28,667 nt of DNA, taken from IMG/VR virus record IMGVR_UViG_3300032770_000079, positions 1 through 28,667 of that record, one strand, 5' to 3'. Positions 1 to 6,537 of this stretch are shown piece after piece (within the stretch, counting starts at the first letter, position 1; each line of letters starts with the position of its first letter). The notes below the pieces were generated by a model. The model worked only from the letters and a program-made list of their open reading frames with translations. It did not search any database and was not told the DNA's origin. The position numbers were made by a program, and so were the translations under genes. Source of the stretch: a virus.

Positions 1-825
1 GACAAGCTTCAAGCATCTCTAGTAACTAAGATCGGGGGAGACACCGACCCATCTGAGGTTCCAGAAGAGCCGCAGACTCGGCGCGGTGATCTCTATGTGA
101 TGGGAATGCATCGTCTGCTCTGTGGTGATGCGTCAGTTGAACATGATGTGACGGCACTTATGGGTGGTGAACAGGCAATTTGTCTGTGGACCGACCCTCC
201 TTTCCTGGGTCCGATAGACAATTCAGCCCGAGGCGAGAACGCCGATCCCGAATCTGTCCGTAATACTACCAACAGTCTTAAATCACTACTTGACGGGGCT
301 TTTACTCAGGCTGGCAAGGTTCTGACTGAGAATGCGGCCATCTATATGCTGATACCTAGCGGACCTAACTCGGTGGTCTTCCTTAATTGCTTCAAAAATC
401 AAGGATGGCATATTCGACAACAGCTGGTCTGGCTCAAAGAGTCGGCTTATAGCCAGGGACACCATCATTACAACATGAGACATGAGCCGATCGTCTACGG
501 GTCGGCTACACGCAAAGAGCCTGAGTGGTATGGACCTCAAGATGCTGATGGGGTGTTTGAAGTTGAGCGTCCACCCAGTAGCGTTACCGAGCTTCATCCG
601 ACCGCCCGGCCGATCACGTTGGTAGAAAAGTGTCTAGTAAATTCGGTACCGCGCAATGGTTTGGTCTACGATCCTTTTGCTGGTTCTGGGGCTACTTTGA
701 TCGCCGCTCATAACGTCCGGCGGCGCGCGGTGGTGATGGAGCTTGATACCGGATATTGTGACGTGATTGTGGATCGCTGGGAGCGTCACACTGGGAACCA
801 AGCCATCAAGATCAGAGCCAGCTAA
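1..825 (+). CDS. ParB-like/DNA methyltransferase, C-terminal part (5' end outside window)
   Basis: The reading frame is open from base 1, so the true start lies upstream; GTG at 97 is only an internal codon. The order of motifs is that of a beta-class amino-methyltransferase (N4-cytosine or N6-adenine): the catalytic TDPPF motif is at about 190-204 and the AdoMet-binding DPFAGSG motif at 670-690. The segment just before the methylase domain (about 61-140, ending in RHRLLCGD-like residues, here MHRLLCGD) is the usual linker in phage proteins that join an N-terminal ParB/Spo0J-like nuclease domain to a methylase. That ParB domain is inferred, not seen. The likely role is methylation of phage DNA against host restriction. 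It sits directly upstream of the terminase genes, a common phage position. Confidence 0.9.
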   Translation, partial: DKLQASLVTKIGGDTDPSEVPEEPQTRRGDLYVMGMHRLLCGDASVEHDVTALMGGEQAICLWTDPPFLGPIDNSARGENADPESVRNTTNSLKSLLDGAFTQAGKVLTENAAIYMLIPSGPNSVVFLNCFKNQGWHIRQQLVWLKESAYSQGHHHYNMRHEPIVYGSATRKEPEWYGPQDADGVFEVERPPSSVTELHPTARPITLVEKCLVNSVPRNGLVYDPFAGSGATLIAAHNVRRRAVVMELDTGYCDVIVDRWERHTGNQAIKIRAS

Positions 826-1078
826 AAGAGGGCTCCCGGAGGAACTGCCTGACGGCGTTCTTCGGATCGGGGTTACGTACAAAACGATCCGTACCACTTG
901 TGAGGGGCCGGGGTGTACAGTGGTTATCGAGCAGCCACAACGACCGGGACGTCGTCGGCGCTTTCACAGTGACGCCTGCCGCAAGCGTGCCAAGCGTGCA
1001 CAACTAAAGAAACCGACACAAGAATTTTCGGCATGGATCAGAGCACTTCAGGAGATGTCAAAAGATGCCGCTGATTAA
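767..1078 (+). CDS. Small basic zinc-finger-like protein
   Basis: Up to 103 residues. It contains a putative metal site, C45 and C50 followed by H67 and C71 (CX4C-X16-HX3C), in an Arg/Lys-rich setting ending FHSDACRKRAKR. This resembles short zinc ribbons that end in a C-(S)DAC-R-R pattern and suggests nucleic-acid binding. The only canonical start in frame is TTG at 767, which overlaps the methyltransferase end by 59 bases and lacks a clear ribosome binding site, so the start is uncertain and translation may be coupled to the upstream gene. A GGAGG stands at 838-842 but no ATG, GTG or TTG follows it in frame. The gene overlaps the next start by 14 bases. The function is not recognised; an HNH-less zinc protein linked to packaging is possible. 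Confidence 0.6.
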   Translation: MWIAGSVTLGTKPSRSEPAKRGLPEELPDGVLRIGVTYKTIRTTCEGPGCTVVIEQPQRPGRRRRFHSDACRKRAKRAQLKKPTQEFSAWIRALQEMSKDAAD

Positions 1079-1562
1079 TTCTGCCGCAGGGCGCCCTCTG
1101 CCAGAGGGTTGGAAAGAACAATTCTTAGATGTGCTGAAGACGACCAACCTGGTCTCTGAGGCTTGTAAGGTCGTGGGTATTCACCGACCTACTGCCTATC
1201 GGCATCGTGAACAAGACCCCGAATTTGCTGAACGCTGGCAGGAAGTCATTGAGTCCAGCACTGATGTGCTTGAGCAGATTTGCGTGCGTCGTGCGGCCGA
1301 GGGATCTGATCAGCTCATGATGTTCATGCTCAAAGCTCGGCGTCCGCACATCTATCGTGAGAACGTACAGGTAGAGCACCAGCACAACCATGTGGTCGGG
1401 GGAGAGGTCGTCTTGTCACTTACCGATGGACGCCAACCCATCGATATCTCGGCAGCCCAGAGACGGGAGGCGGCACGTGCGCTACTGGCGGGCGAAGCTG
1501 AAGAGGATCTTCCAGAGGTCATCGAAGACGACGCCGAAGTCGTGGACGGCGAAGCAGCCTGA
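1065..1562 (+). CDS. Terminase small subunit (HTH)
   Basis: 165 residues. A helix-turn-helix of the homeodomain/Tnp type covers about residues 28-48 (EACKVVGIHRPTAYRHRE), followed by DPEFAERW and a helical segment ending in FMLKARRPHIYR. This combination is typical of phage terminase small subunits, which recognise the packaging start on phage DNA and hand it to the large subunit. The C-terminal third is acidic and low in complexity, rich in Glu, Asp and Ala, a usual tail for this family. ATG at 1065 overlaps the preceding gene by 14 bases. The large subunit is not adjacent but begins at 4640, after a 2.9-kb inserted block, which is unusual. Assignment rests on motif similarity recalled from the family. 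Confidence 0.85.
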   Translation: MPLINSAAGRPLPEGWKEQFLDVLKTTNLVSEACKVVGIHRPTAYRHREQDPEFAERWQEVIESSTDVLEQICVRRAAEGSDQLMMFMLKARRPHIYRENVQVEHQHNHVVGGEVVLSLTDGRQPIDISAAQRREAARALLAGEAEEDLPEVIEDDAEVVDGEAA

Positions 1563-1584
1563 GTTTGCGGTTAATGTAGGTCAG

Positions 1585-1731
1585 TTGACTGAAGCTTACG
1601 CTGTTTACCTGAACGCTCCTCGGGACATGTTTGACGAAGAGGAGCAGAAGCTCCTTGATGCCGACATGCTAAGGGCTCGCGCCGCGATGGAGAAAGCGTG
1701 GCTTGAACTCAACCCAGTGCTATCTGACTGA
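1585..1731 (+). CDS. Small acidic helical protein
   Basis: The chosen start is TTG at 1585, five bases after a weak GTAGG, giving 48 residues; the frame stays open further upstream (ATG at 1390), but that would lie inside the terminase small-subunit gene for over 170 bases. ATG at 1627 is another option. The protein is predicted to be mostly alpha-helical and charged (DEEEQKLLDADMLRARAAMEKAWLEL). Its stop codon overlaps the next start as TGATG at 1729-1733, which indicates translational coupling and supports the frame being real. No family is recognised. The position between packaging genes hints at an accessory packaging or head protein, but that is only inference from context. Confidence 0.5.
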   Translation: MTEAYAVYLNAPRDMFDEEEQKLLDADMLRARAAMEKAWLELNPVLSD

Positions 1732-2354
1732 TGGAGCATCAGATCGATTGTGGCGCGGATACTGTCGCCACCTGTCATCCGCCCAGATATATATCGGCAC
1801 TCTTCCAGGGTCAGCATATTAACTATCGCCACGAGTCCGCTCAGGATGCGGTGTGGGCACATCCGGTTAAGGACGAACTATTAGTTGATCCCCGTCCTCT
1901 GGCTCCTGCGATTCCCAAAGAACCCATATCGGTTGCAATAGACCGGCCATTGCCAGAAGTACAGTGGGGAGTCAAGGAGTCGCCGGTAACGAATTTCGCT
2001 TGGATTCGATGTTTGCGGGTTCAGTCGGTGTCTTGGCTTTTGGTGGCATCTGGTTATGATCAGCTACTCATTGTGCAAGCCGGGGATATCCTCTTTTTAC
2101 CTTTGGTTATCTGTCGATGGCTGCTGGCTAATCGTCCCACCGACTGGCAGCAATGGACGGCTGTGCCAGATTCGCTTTATAACAGTACGTCTAATGACGC
2201 TGGTACTGGGCTTGATTATTTACCAGCGGTAACCACTGGTGCATGGGGGGTGGATGCGATTAGCCCTTACTTCACACTAGACGGAGACATGGGATCGGGA
2301 GAGCGTGCCGATCTCTACATAGACCCAGTGGGCGTATATTACGTGGTGCAGTAG
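1731..2354 (+). CDS. Unknown protein of 207 residues
   Basis: Starts at ATG 1731 within a TGATG overlap with the preceding stop, and ends in TAG overlapping the next GTG (TAGTG at 2352-2356). The first 90 residues are proline-rich and poorly structured. The middle (about residues 95-130) is strongly hydrophobic with a beta-strand pattern (VSWLLVASGYDQLLIVQAGDILFLPLVI), and the end carries an aromatic WGVDAISPYF-type segment and a YIDPVGVYYVVQ terminus. There is no signal peptide and no clear membrane anchor. No family is recognised. With the next gene and the beta-helix protein it forms a block inserted between the two terminase subunits, so a virion accessory role is plausible. Confidence 0.7.
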   Translation: MEHQIDCGADTVATCHPPRYISALFQGQHINYRHESAQDAVWAHPVKDELLVDPRPLAPAIPKEPISVAIDRPLPEVQWGVKESPVTNFAWIRCLRVQSVSWLLVASGYDQLLIVQAGDILFLPLVICRWLLANRPTDWQQWTAVPDSLYNSTSNDAGTGLDYLPAVTTGAWGVDAISPYFTLDGDMGSGERADLYIDPVGVYYVVQ

Positions 2355-2647
2355 TGCAAACTCAGGTGGGGAGCACCGCTGTGCTGCTAGCTCAGGGACC
2401 GGGCATCTGGACTCTACGCAATGCCACTGGAACCGCCAGCGTTTGGTTAGATGTCGGCATTCCGGCTGGGATAGATGCAGGCACAGTAACTACCAGCACG
2501 GGGTTTGAGTGGCAAGCTACCGATCCACTAATTGTAGCCAAATTGGCAATAGACACCGCGCTGTTTGCTATCGCTAACACTCCTCAAGTGGTGCACGCCA
2601 TCAAGGGAGTTCGGTTTGTATCTTCTGATGTGTTAGTGGTGAGCTAA
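2354..2647 (+). CDS. Small beta-rich protein, possible virion component
   Basis: 97 residues from GTG 2354, coupled to the preceding stop. Alternating hydrophobic and polar residues (VLLAQGPGIWTLRNATGTASVWLDVGIP) suggest a compact beta-sandwich, as in small phage decoration or fibre-base proteins, and the end (VVHAIKGVRFVSSDVLVVS) repeats that pattern. There are no cysteines and no signal peptide. The stop TAA overlaps the ATG of the spike-like gene (2645-2649), so the two are probably translated together. One speculative possibility is that this protein helps assemble or attach the following beta-helix protein. Compare the 112-residue protein at 11805-12143, which has a similar size and character but no visible sequence match. 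Confidence 0.65.
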   Translation: MQTQVGSTAVLLAQGPGIWTLRNATGTASVWLDVGIPAGIDAGTVTTSTGFEWQATDPLIVAKLAIDTALFAIANTPQVVHAIKGVRFVSSDVLVVS

Positions 2648-4638
2648 TGACCAAGCATCGTTTGGCCGAATTGGGGTCTGATGGAACAATAGGTGGTGCG
2701 GGCGGTAGCTCCGTTAACTGGTTGATCACTTTAGACTCCTACTATGATAACGCGATCTATGCAAGCAAAACAGCCGCAATTAATGCTGCTGTTGCAGCAG
2801 CTCAACTACTTAATGGAACACTTAAATTTCGTCACGGCCGCATCTATAGTCTCGACACAGGTTTCTTATCGATCGCACCCGGCTCGGCACTGACAATCGA
2901 AGGTAACGGCGCAACGCTTCAGTCTAACTGGGGCTCGCAGCACATGATCGACTTCACGCGCACAGCCCCTAATGGTAATGCGGGCGGTGATTATGGGAAT
3001 TGGGCGGACATTAAGTGCAACTTGATCCTCGACGCCAACAATCAGGTCAGTGGGCATAGCGAGAGTGTTGTCGGAAACCTCTCAGCGGGAAACTGGAGCA
3101 ATCGCCAGAATTTTGACCGCATCAATTTCGATTGTAAGTGGATCAATGTGCCGGTCGGTGGGGGTGCGACCGTAACCGAATGTTTTGCATTAGCTGGTAA
3201 GCATCTCGGATCGGGCGAGACACAGACGCACCTTCGGAATATCTACTGTAAGGGCTATATGCGCGGCGGCGACGTAGGCGCTGCGGTTATCGGAACCGGC
3301 GTAAGTGGTGCGACGAACGCTGGCGTCGAGGTCTATCACGACCAGATTTATATCGACATTGATCACGATACAGGCGTGATACCTTCGTCGGGATCGAGCG
3401 GCGGCGCGAATGTTCAGATCGGCTCGGTCGGCTGGGGTGACTACTGCGAAGTTCGTGTCCGTGGCGCAAATTCAGGTGATGTGGGTGTCGAGATTGATGG
3501 AATGATGACCGCTGTCGTTACCGGCACCATCATCGACGCAAAGAACGCTATGTTCTACGCCCGCAACTTCCATCCGCCGCGCAGTGTCACGGCGCAGAAG
3601 AACACATTTCAAAATACCGTCGCCATTACGCGGAATGTAGACAAGGGCACAATTGGTGGCACAAGCAAGGACTATGCGGTCGGTGGCGACTCGACCGGCA
3701 ACTTCGCCTTCGGTGAGTTTGTGATGGACAACTGCCAGTCGCAGTGTGAAACAGCGCTTGCGGACTGGACGAACAGCACCGCCATGTTCCTCAGTGTTGA
3801 CCAGATGTATGTCCGCCGAGTCAAGATCATCGGCACCTATAAGATTGGCTGTTCCGCGATGGCGCAGGCGGCAGCCACTGGCCACATCTTCATCTACAAC
3901 AACCTTTGGACGGCTGACCCACGCGGCGTGCTTGAAGTTGACGCGATCGCGATGGACTGGGCGGGCATGCTCGGGACCGCCAACTCCGGGATCGTCCATG
4001 AAGTGCTACGGATGAGCAGCACTAGCGGGCAGACCACTCGGAGAAATATTGGTCCAGTATCGATTGATGCGAGCGGCATTACTGGCGCTGCGACAAACAA
4101 CACCCTCAAGGTCATTCATGATGGCGTGAACGCCTCTTCGTTCTTCGTCGGCCCTGTTCACGGCATGCGCGCAACAAACGGCAGCGTCGGCAGCTGGACC
4201 GCAATGAACCTATGGATTGCAAACGCGAATTTCCACACGGGTGGCACTAACAGCAAGACGATCCTTGCGGACGGTGACTCCTCGCTGTGGACGTCAAGTG
4301 CGGGCAACGATTATCAATTCTCGAGCGCTCAATACGGGATGATCAAAATTGTTCGGATCGCAGGCCGCCGAGCAACTGGTTCACCATTCGTCTTACCCAC
4401 ATCGGTCACACCCCCCGGCTCCGGCGTTGCCTATCAGAATCCAGATGGTTTTGATGAATTGATTACTTCGACAGGCGGCACACTAACTGGTAACCTGCTG
4501 ATTAGCCCTGATAACTTCACCACAACTCTGGATCTTGGCGCGCAGGCAGGTACCTTCTTGCTTCCCGCAGGCTGGTATATGAAATTCGGCACCTCCTACT
4601 CCGGCGCGCCGACAATCACCAAAAGCCCCACAGTATAA
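2647..4638 (+). CDS. Right-handed beta-helix tail-spike-like protein
   Basis: 663 residues from ATG 2647 (overlapping the preceding TAA). The N-terminal part resembles the start of pectate-lyase-type spikes (DSYYDNAIYASKTAAINAAVAAAQ, then FRHGRIYSLDTG and LTIEGNGATLQSN), the usual opening of a Pectate_lyase_3-like beta-helix. Many short Gly/Asn-rich turns follow. The last ~110 residues, with LTGNLLISPDNFTTTLDLG and FLLPAGWYMKFGT, look like a beta-rich C-terminal domain. No signal peptide is seen, as expected for a virion protein. The likely role is receptor binding or degradation of host surface polysaccharide, but no catalytic residues can be named with confidence. Its location between the terminase subunits is odd, and base use in the central part (GC-rich, Gly/Ala codons) differs from its neighbours. 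Confidence 0.75.
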   Translation: MTKHRLAELGSDGTIGGAGGSSVNWLITLDSYYDNAIYASKTAAINAAVAAAQLLNGTLKFRHGRIYSLDTGFLSIAPGSALTIEGNGATLQSNWGSQHMIDFTRTAPNGNAGGDYGNWADIKCNLILDANNQVSGHSESVVGNLSAGNWSNRQNFDRINFDCKWINVPVGGGATVTECFALAGKHLGSGETQTHLRNIYCKGYMRGGDVGAAVIGTGVSGATNAGVEVYHDQIYIDIDHDTGVIPSSGSSGGANVQIGSVGWGDYCEVRVRGANSGDVGVEIDGMMTAVVTGTIIDAKNAMFYARNFHPPRSVTAQKNTFQNTVAITRNVDKGTIGGTSKDYAVGGDSTGNFAFGEFVMDNCQSQCETALADWTNSTAMFLSVDQMYVRRVKIIGTYKIGCSAMAQAAATGHIFIYNNLWTADPRGVLEVDAIAMDWAGMLGTANSGIVHEVLRMSSTSGQTTRRNIGPVSIDASGITGAATNNTLKVIHDGVNASSFFVGPVHGMRATNGSVGSWTAMNLWIANANFHTGGTNSKTILADGDSSLWTSSAGNDYQFSSAQYGMIKIVRIAGRRATGSPFVLPTSVTPPGSGVAYQNPDGFDELITSTGGTLTGNLLISPDNFTTTLDLGAQAGTFLLPAGWYMKFGTSYSGAPTITKSPTV

Positions 4639-4639
4639 G

Positions 4640-6178
4640 ATGGCGGGGCATTCGGGTAGCCGTGCCGAAATCGCGGGGATAGAGCACAAGCCGCTAACCA
4701 CCGAGCAGCTGGCGGCGGCGAGCCTAGATCCTTGCATCTTTATCGACCGACATTGCTATATCCGGGGCAAGGGTGGTCGTCAGGAGCGTTTCCGGATTAC
4801 CGGTAAGTGGGGCTTTCAGTCTGAAGTGGTCCAGTGTTTTGATGAGGAAGACCTCACGTTGGTGCTCAAGGCGCGGCAGCTGGGTATCTCCTGGTCTGCC
4901 GATGCCTATGCGCTCTGGTTGACCAGTTGCAACCAGGGACAGACTGTCATTATTCTGTCTCAGGGCCAGCGTGAGTCCAAGGAGGAGATGCGCCGCATCC
5001 GCTATATGCACAAGCGGCTGCCGCCTGAACTCAAGCGTCGGACCGGAGTAGAAGCTCAGGACTCACACGCGCCGGATACGACTGAACATCTCGAGTTTCC
5101 AGACATGGACTCCAGGATCATCAGCCTTCCGTCCACTGAACATGCTGGTACTTCCTACACCGCCACTTTGGTTATCATCCACGAGTTGGCCAAGATCACC
5201 ATGGCGGCCAGTCTGGTGGCAGCCATCACACCGACTATGGCGGACTCCGGCCGCATGATCATTGTCTCCACTGCCCTTGGCTTCTCCGGGACTTTCTACG
5301 ATTATTGGCAGAACAATGCCGACCGCTGGCACACCGGACAGATCGTAGGCGATCGGGGGATCGAGGGAACGTTTCGGCCGGTATTTATCCCGTGGTCGGC
5401 CCGCCCCGGCCGTACCCAGGCGTGGTACGAAGCCACTAAGCGCAATCTAGGCGAGAAGAAGATGAAGCAGGAATATCCTGCTACACCAACCGAAGCCTTC
5501 CAGGGAGCAGCTGAGCAGGTCTTTGACGAGTTTGATCGTTACTCTCATGTGTTAGATGCCTCGCGACACCCCGGTTCCAATTATGAGGTCATTGGGTGCT
5601 GCGACATGGGCGTGAGTCATGCCTATGGACATCTGATCGAAGTTCAGGGACCGATGGCTTTCATCTTCGATGAGGTCCATGTAGAGAATGGCACGGTAGA
5701 GGACTTGGGTACCGCTATGGCCGATTTGATGCGTCATCATGGACTCGATCCTTCAGAAATTATGGTTTATCCCGACCCCGCCGGAGTGGCGCGTAATCCT
5801 CAGACTTTACAGACTGACATTGATGTACTTAAAGAATGTGGTCTGTTGGTGGATGATTCGAGTAATAAGGTTTCGCCAGCTCAGCGGGTAGAGATTATCA
5901 AGAATAAACTTAAGCGCAATCATTTCTGGCTCAGTCAAGATTGCCCCGGTCTGGCTGATGCGTTAGAGAAGGCTGAATGGAAGACCCGGGCTGGGCCAGG
6001 GGGAACCAAGATCAGAGAGGATACCTACGCCAAGGACGGACTATACGAACATCCACTCGATTCGGCTGGATATGGGCTCAGCCGGATCTATCCGCCCAAT
6101 ACAGCGGTGGCGATAGAGACAGAAGTAGCGGTGGCTACACCGGTGGGTAGTTACTCAGGATCTGAATATGGGGGATAG
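4640..6178 (+). CDS. Terminase large subunit
   Basis: 512 residues. The ATPase part has a Walker A-like motif KARQLGIS at residues 77-84, a Walker B-type strand ATLVIIHE at 175-182 with the catalytic Glu at 182, and a coupling motif IIVSTA at about 207-212. The C-terminal RNase H-like nuclease shows acidic residues in the expected places: CCDMG near 322, VYPDPAG near 379, and HPLDSAGYGL near 474. This is the motor that cuts concatemers and drives DNA into the prohead. The residue before the Walker B Glu is His (H181) where Asp is usual. ATG 4640 follows the previous stop by one base, with no clear ribosome binding site, so translation may be coupled or the true start slightly downstream. Confidence 0.95.
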   Translation: MAGHSGSRAEIAGIEHKPLTTEQLAAASLDPCIFIDRHCYIRGKGGRQERFRITGKWGFQSEVVQCFDEEDLTLVLKARQLGISWSADAYALWLTSCNQGQTVIILSQGQRESKEEMRRIRYMHKRLPPELKRRTGVEAQDSHAPDTTEHLEFPDMDSRIISLPSTEHAGTSYTATLVIIHELAKITMAASLVAAITPTMADSGRMIIVSTALGFSGTFYDYWQNNADRWHTGQIVGDRGIEGTFRPVFIPWSARPGRTQAWYEATKRNLGEKKMKQEYPATPTEAFQGAAEQVFDEFDRYSHVLDASRHPGSNYEVIGCCDMGVSHAYGHLIEVQGPMAFIFDEVHVENGTVEDLGTAMADLMRHHGLDPSEIMVYPDPAGVARNPQTLQTDIDVLKECGLLVDDSSNKVSPAQRVEIIKNKLKRNHFWLSQDCPGLADALEKAEWKTRAGPGGTKIREDTYAKDGLYEHPLDSAGYGLSRIYPPNTAVAIETEVAVATPVGSYSGSEYGG

Positions 6179-6180
6179 AC

Positions 6181-6270
6181 ATGAGGTTGATCAGGTTTAT
6201 GGCGGGGATCGGCTGGATTCGTCGGGGTAAAGCCCATCGCCGGTACCTCAAGAAACATGGTGTTTGGTGA
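6181..6270 (+). CDS. Tiny basic protein, 29 residues
   Basis: ATG 6181 is two bases after the terminase stop and is preceded by a purine-rich GGGGGAT (6170-6176) that could serve as a ribosome binding site. The product is 29 residues, very basic (about ten Arg/Lys) with hydrophobic and Trp residues (MRLIRFMAGIGWIRRGKAHR...), and ends at TGA 6270, 15 bases before the next start. It fills an otherwise empty gap in a tightly packed operon, which favours its being real. It could bind DNA or membranes. Being so short, it could also be chance; conservation in related phages would decide. Confidence 0.45.
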   Translation: MRLIRFMAGIGWIRRGKAHRRYLKKHGVW

Positions 6271-6285
6271 CAGACGGGAGGATAT

Positions 6286-6537
6286 ATGGCTAAGCGACTT
6301 TCTTTTTATCAGGTTCCTATTTCGCCCGCACATGTCATCAGAGGTCTCAACAAGGACCTTGAAGTGGGCGATGGCGAGCGAGTAGAAGATCACCCAGATT
6401 ACGTAGATGGCACTCGTACTTTGGATATCCCTGATGGAGCCGAGATTTATCCTATAGGTTGGGAACACGTAAGCGCGGGTAATCCGGCAGCTGGCACAGG
6501 TATACTGAATCTCCTGGTGATTGAGTCGGTAACCTAG
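6286..6537 (+). CDS. Small unknown protein upstream of portal
   Basis: 83 residues from ATG 6286, preceded by GGGAGGAT (about 6276-6283), a strong ribosome binding site at good spacing. The sequence is moderately acidic (VGDGERVEDHPDYVDG) and ends in a hydrophobic strand (GTGILNLLVIES). It has no cysteines, membrane segment or signal peptide. The stop TAG (6535-6537) directly abuts the portal ATG, so it is in the same transcription unit. No family is recognised; being between terminase and portal suggests a head- or neck-associated role, but that is inference only. Confidence 0.75.
   Translation: MAKRLSFYQVPISPAHVIRGLNKDLEVGDGERVEDHPDYVDGTRTLDIPDGAEIYPIGWEHVSAGNPAAGTGILNLLVIESVT

Noticed and set aside
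1390-1584. Long N-terminal extension of the 48-residue protein
   Set aside because: It lies inside the terminase small-subunit gene in another frame and has a Ser/Arg-rich shadow-like sequence.
3472-3999. 175-residue antisense frame in the spike gene
   Set aside because: It lies inside a gene with clear beta-helix pattern, has no ribosome binding site and is rich in Arg/His/Val as expected of a shadow frame.
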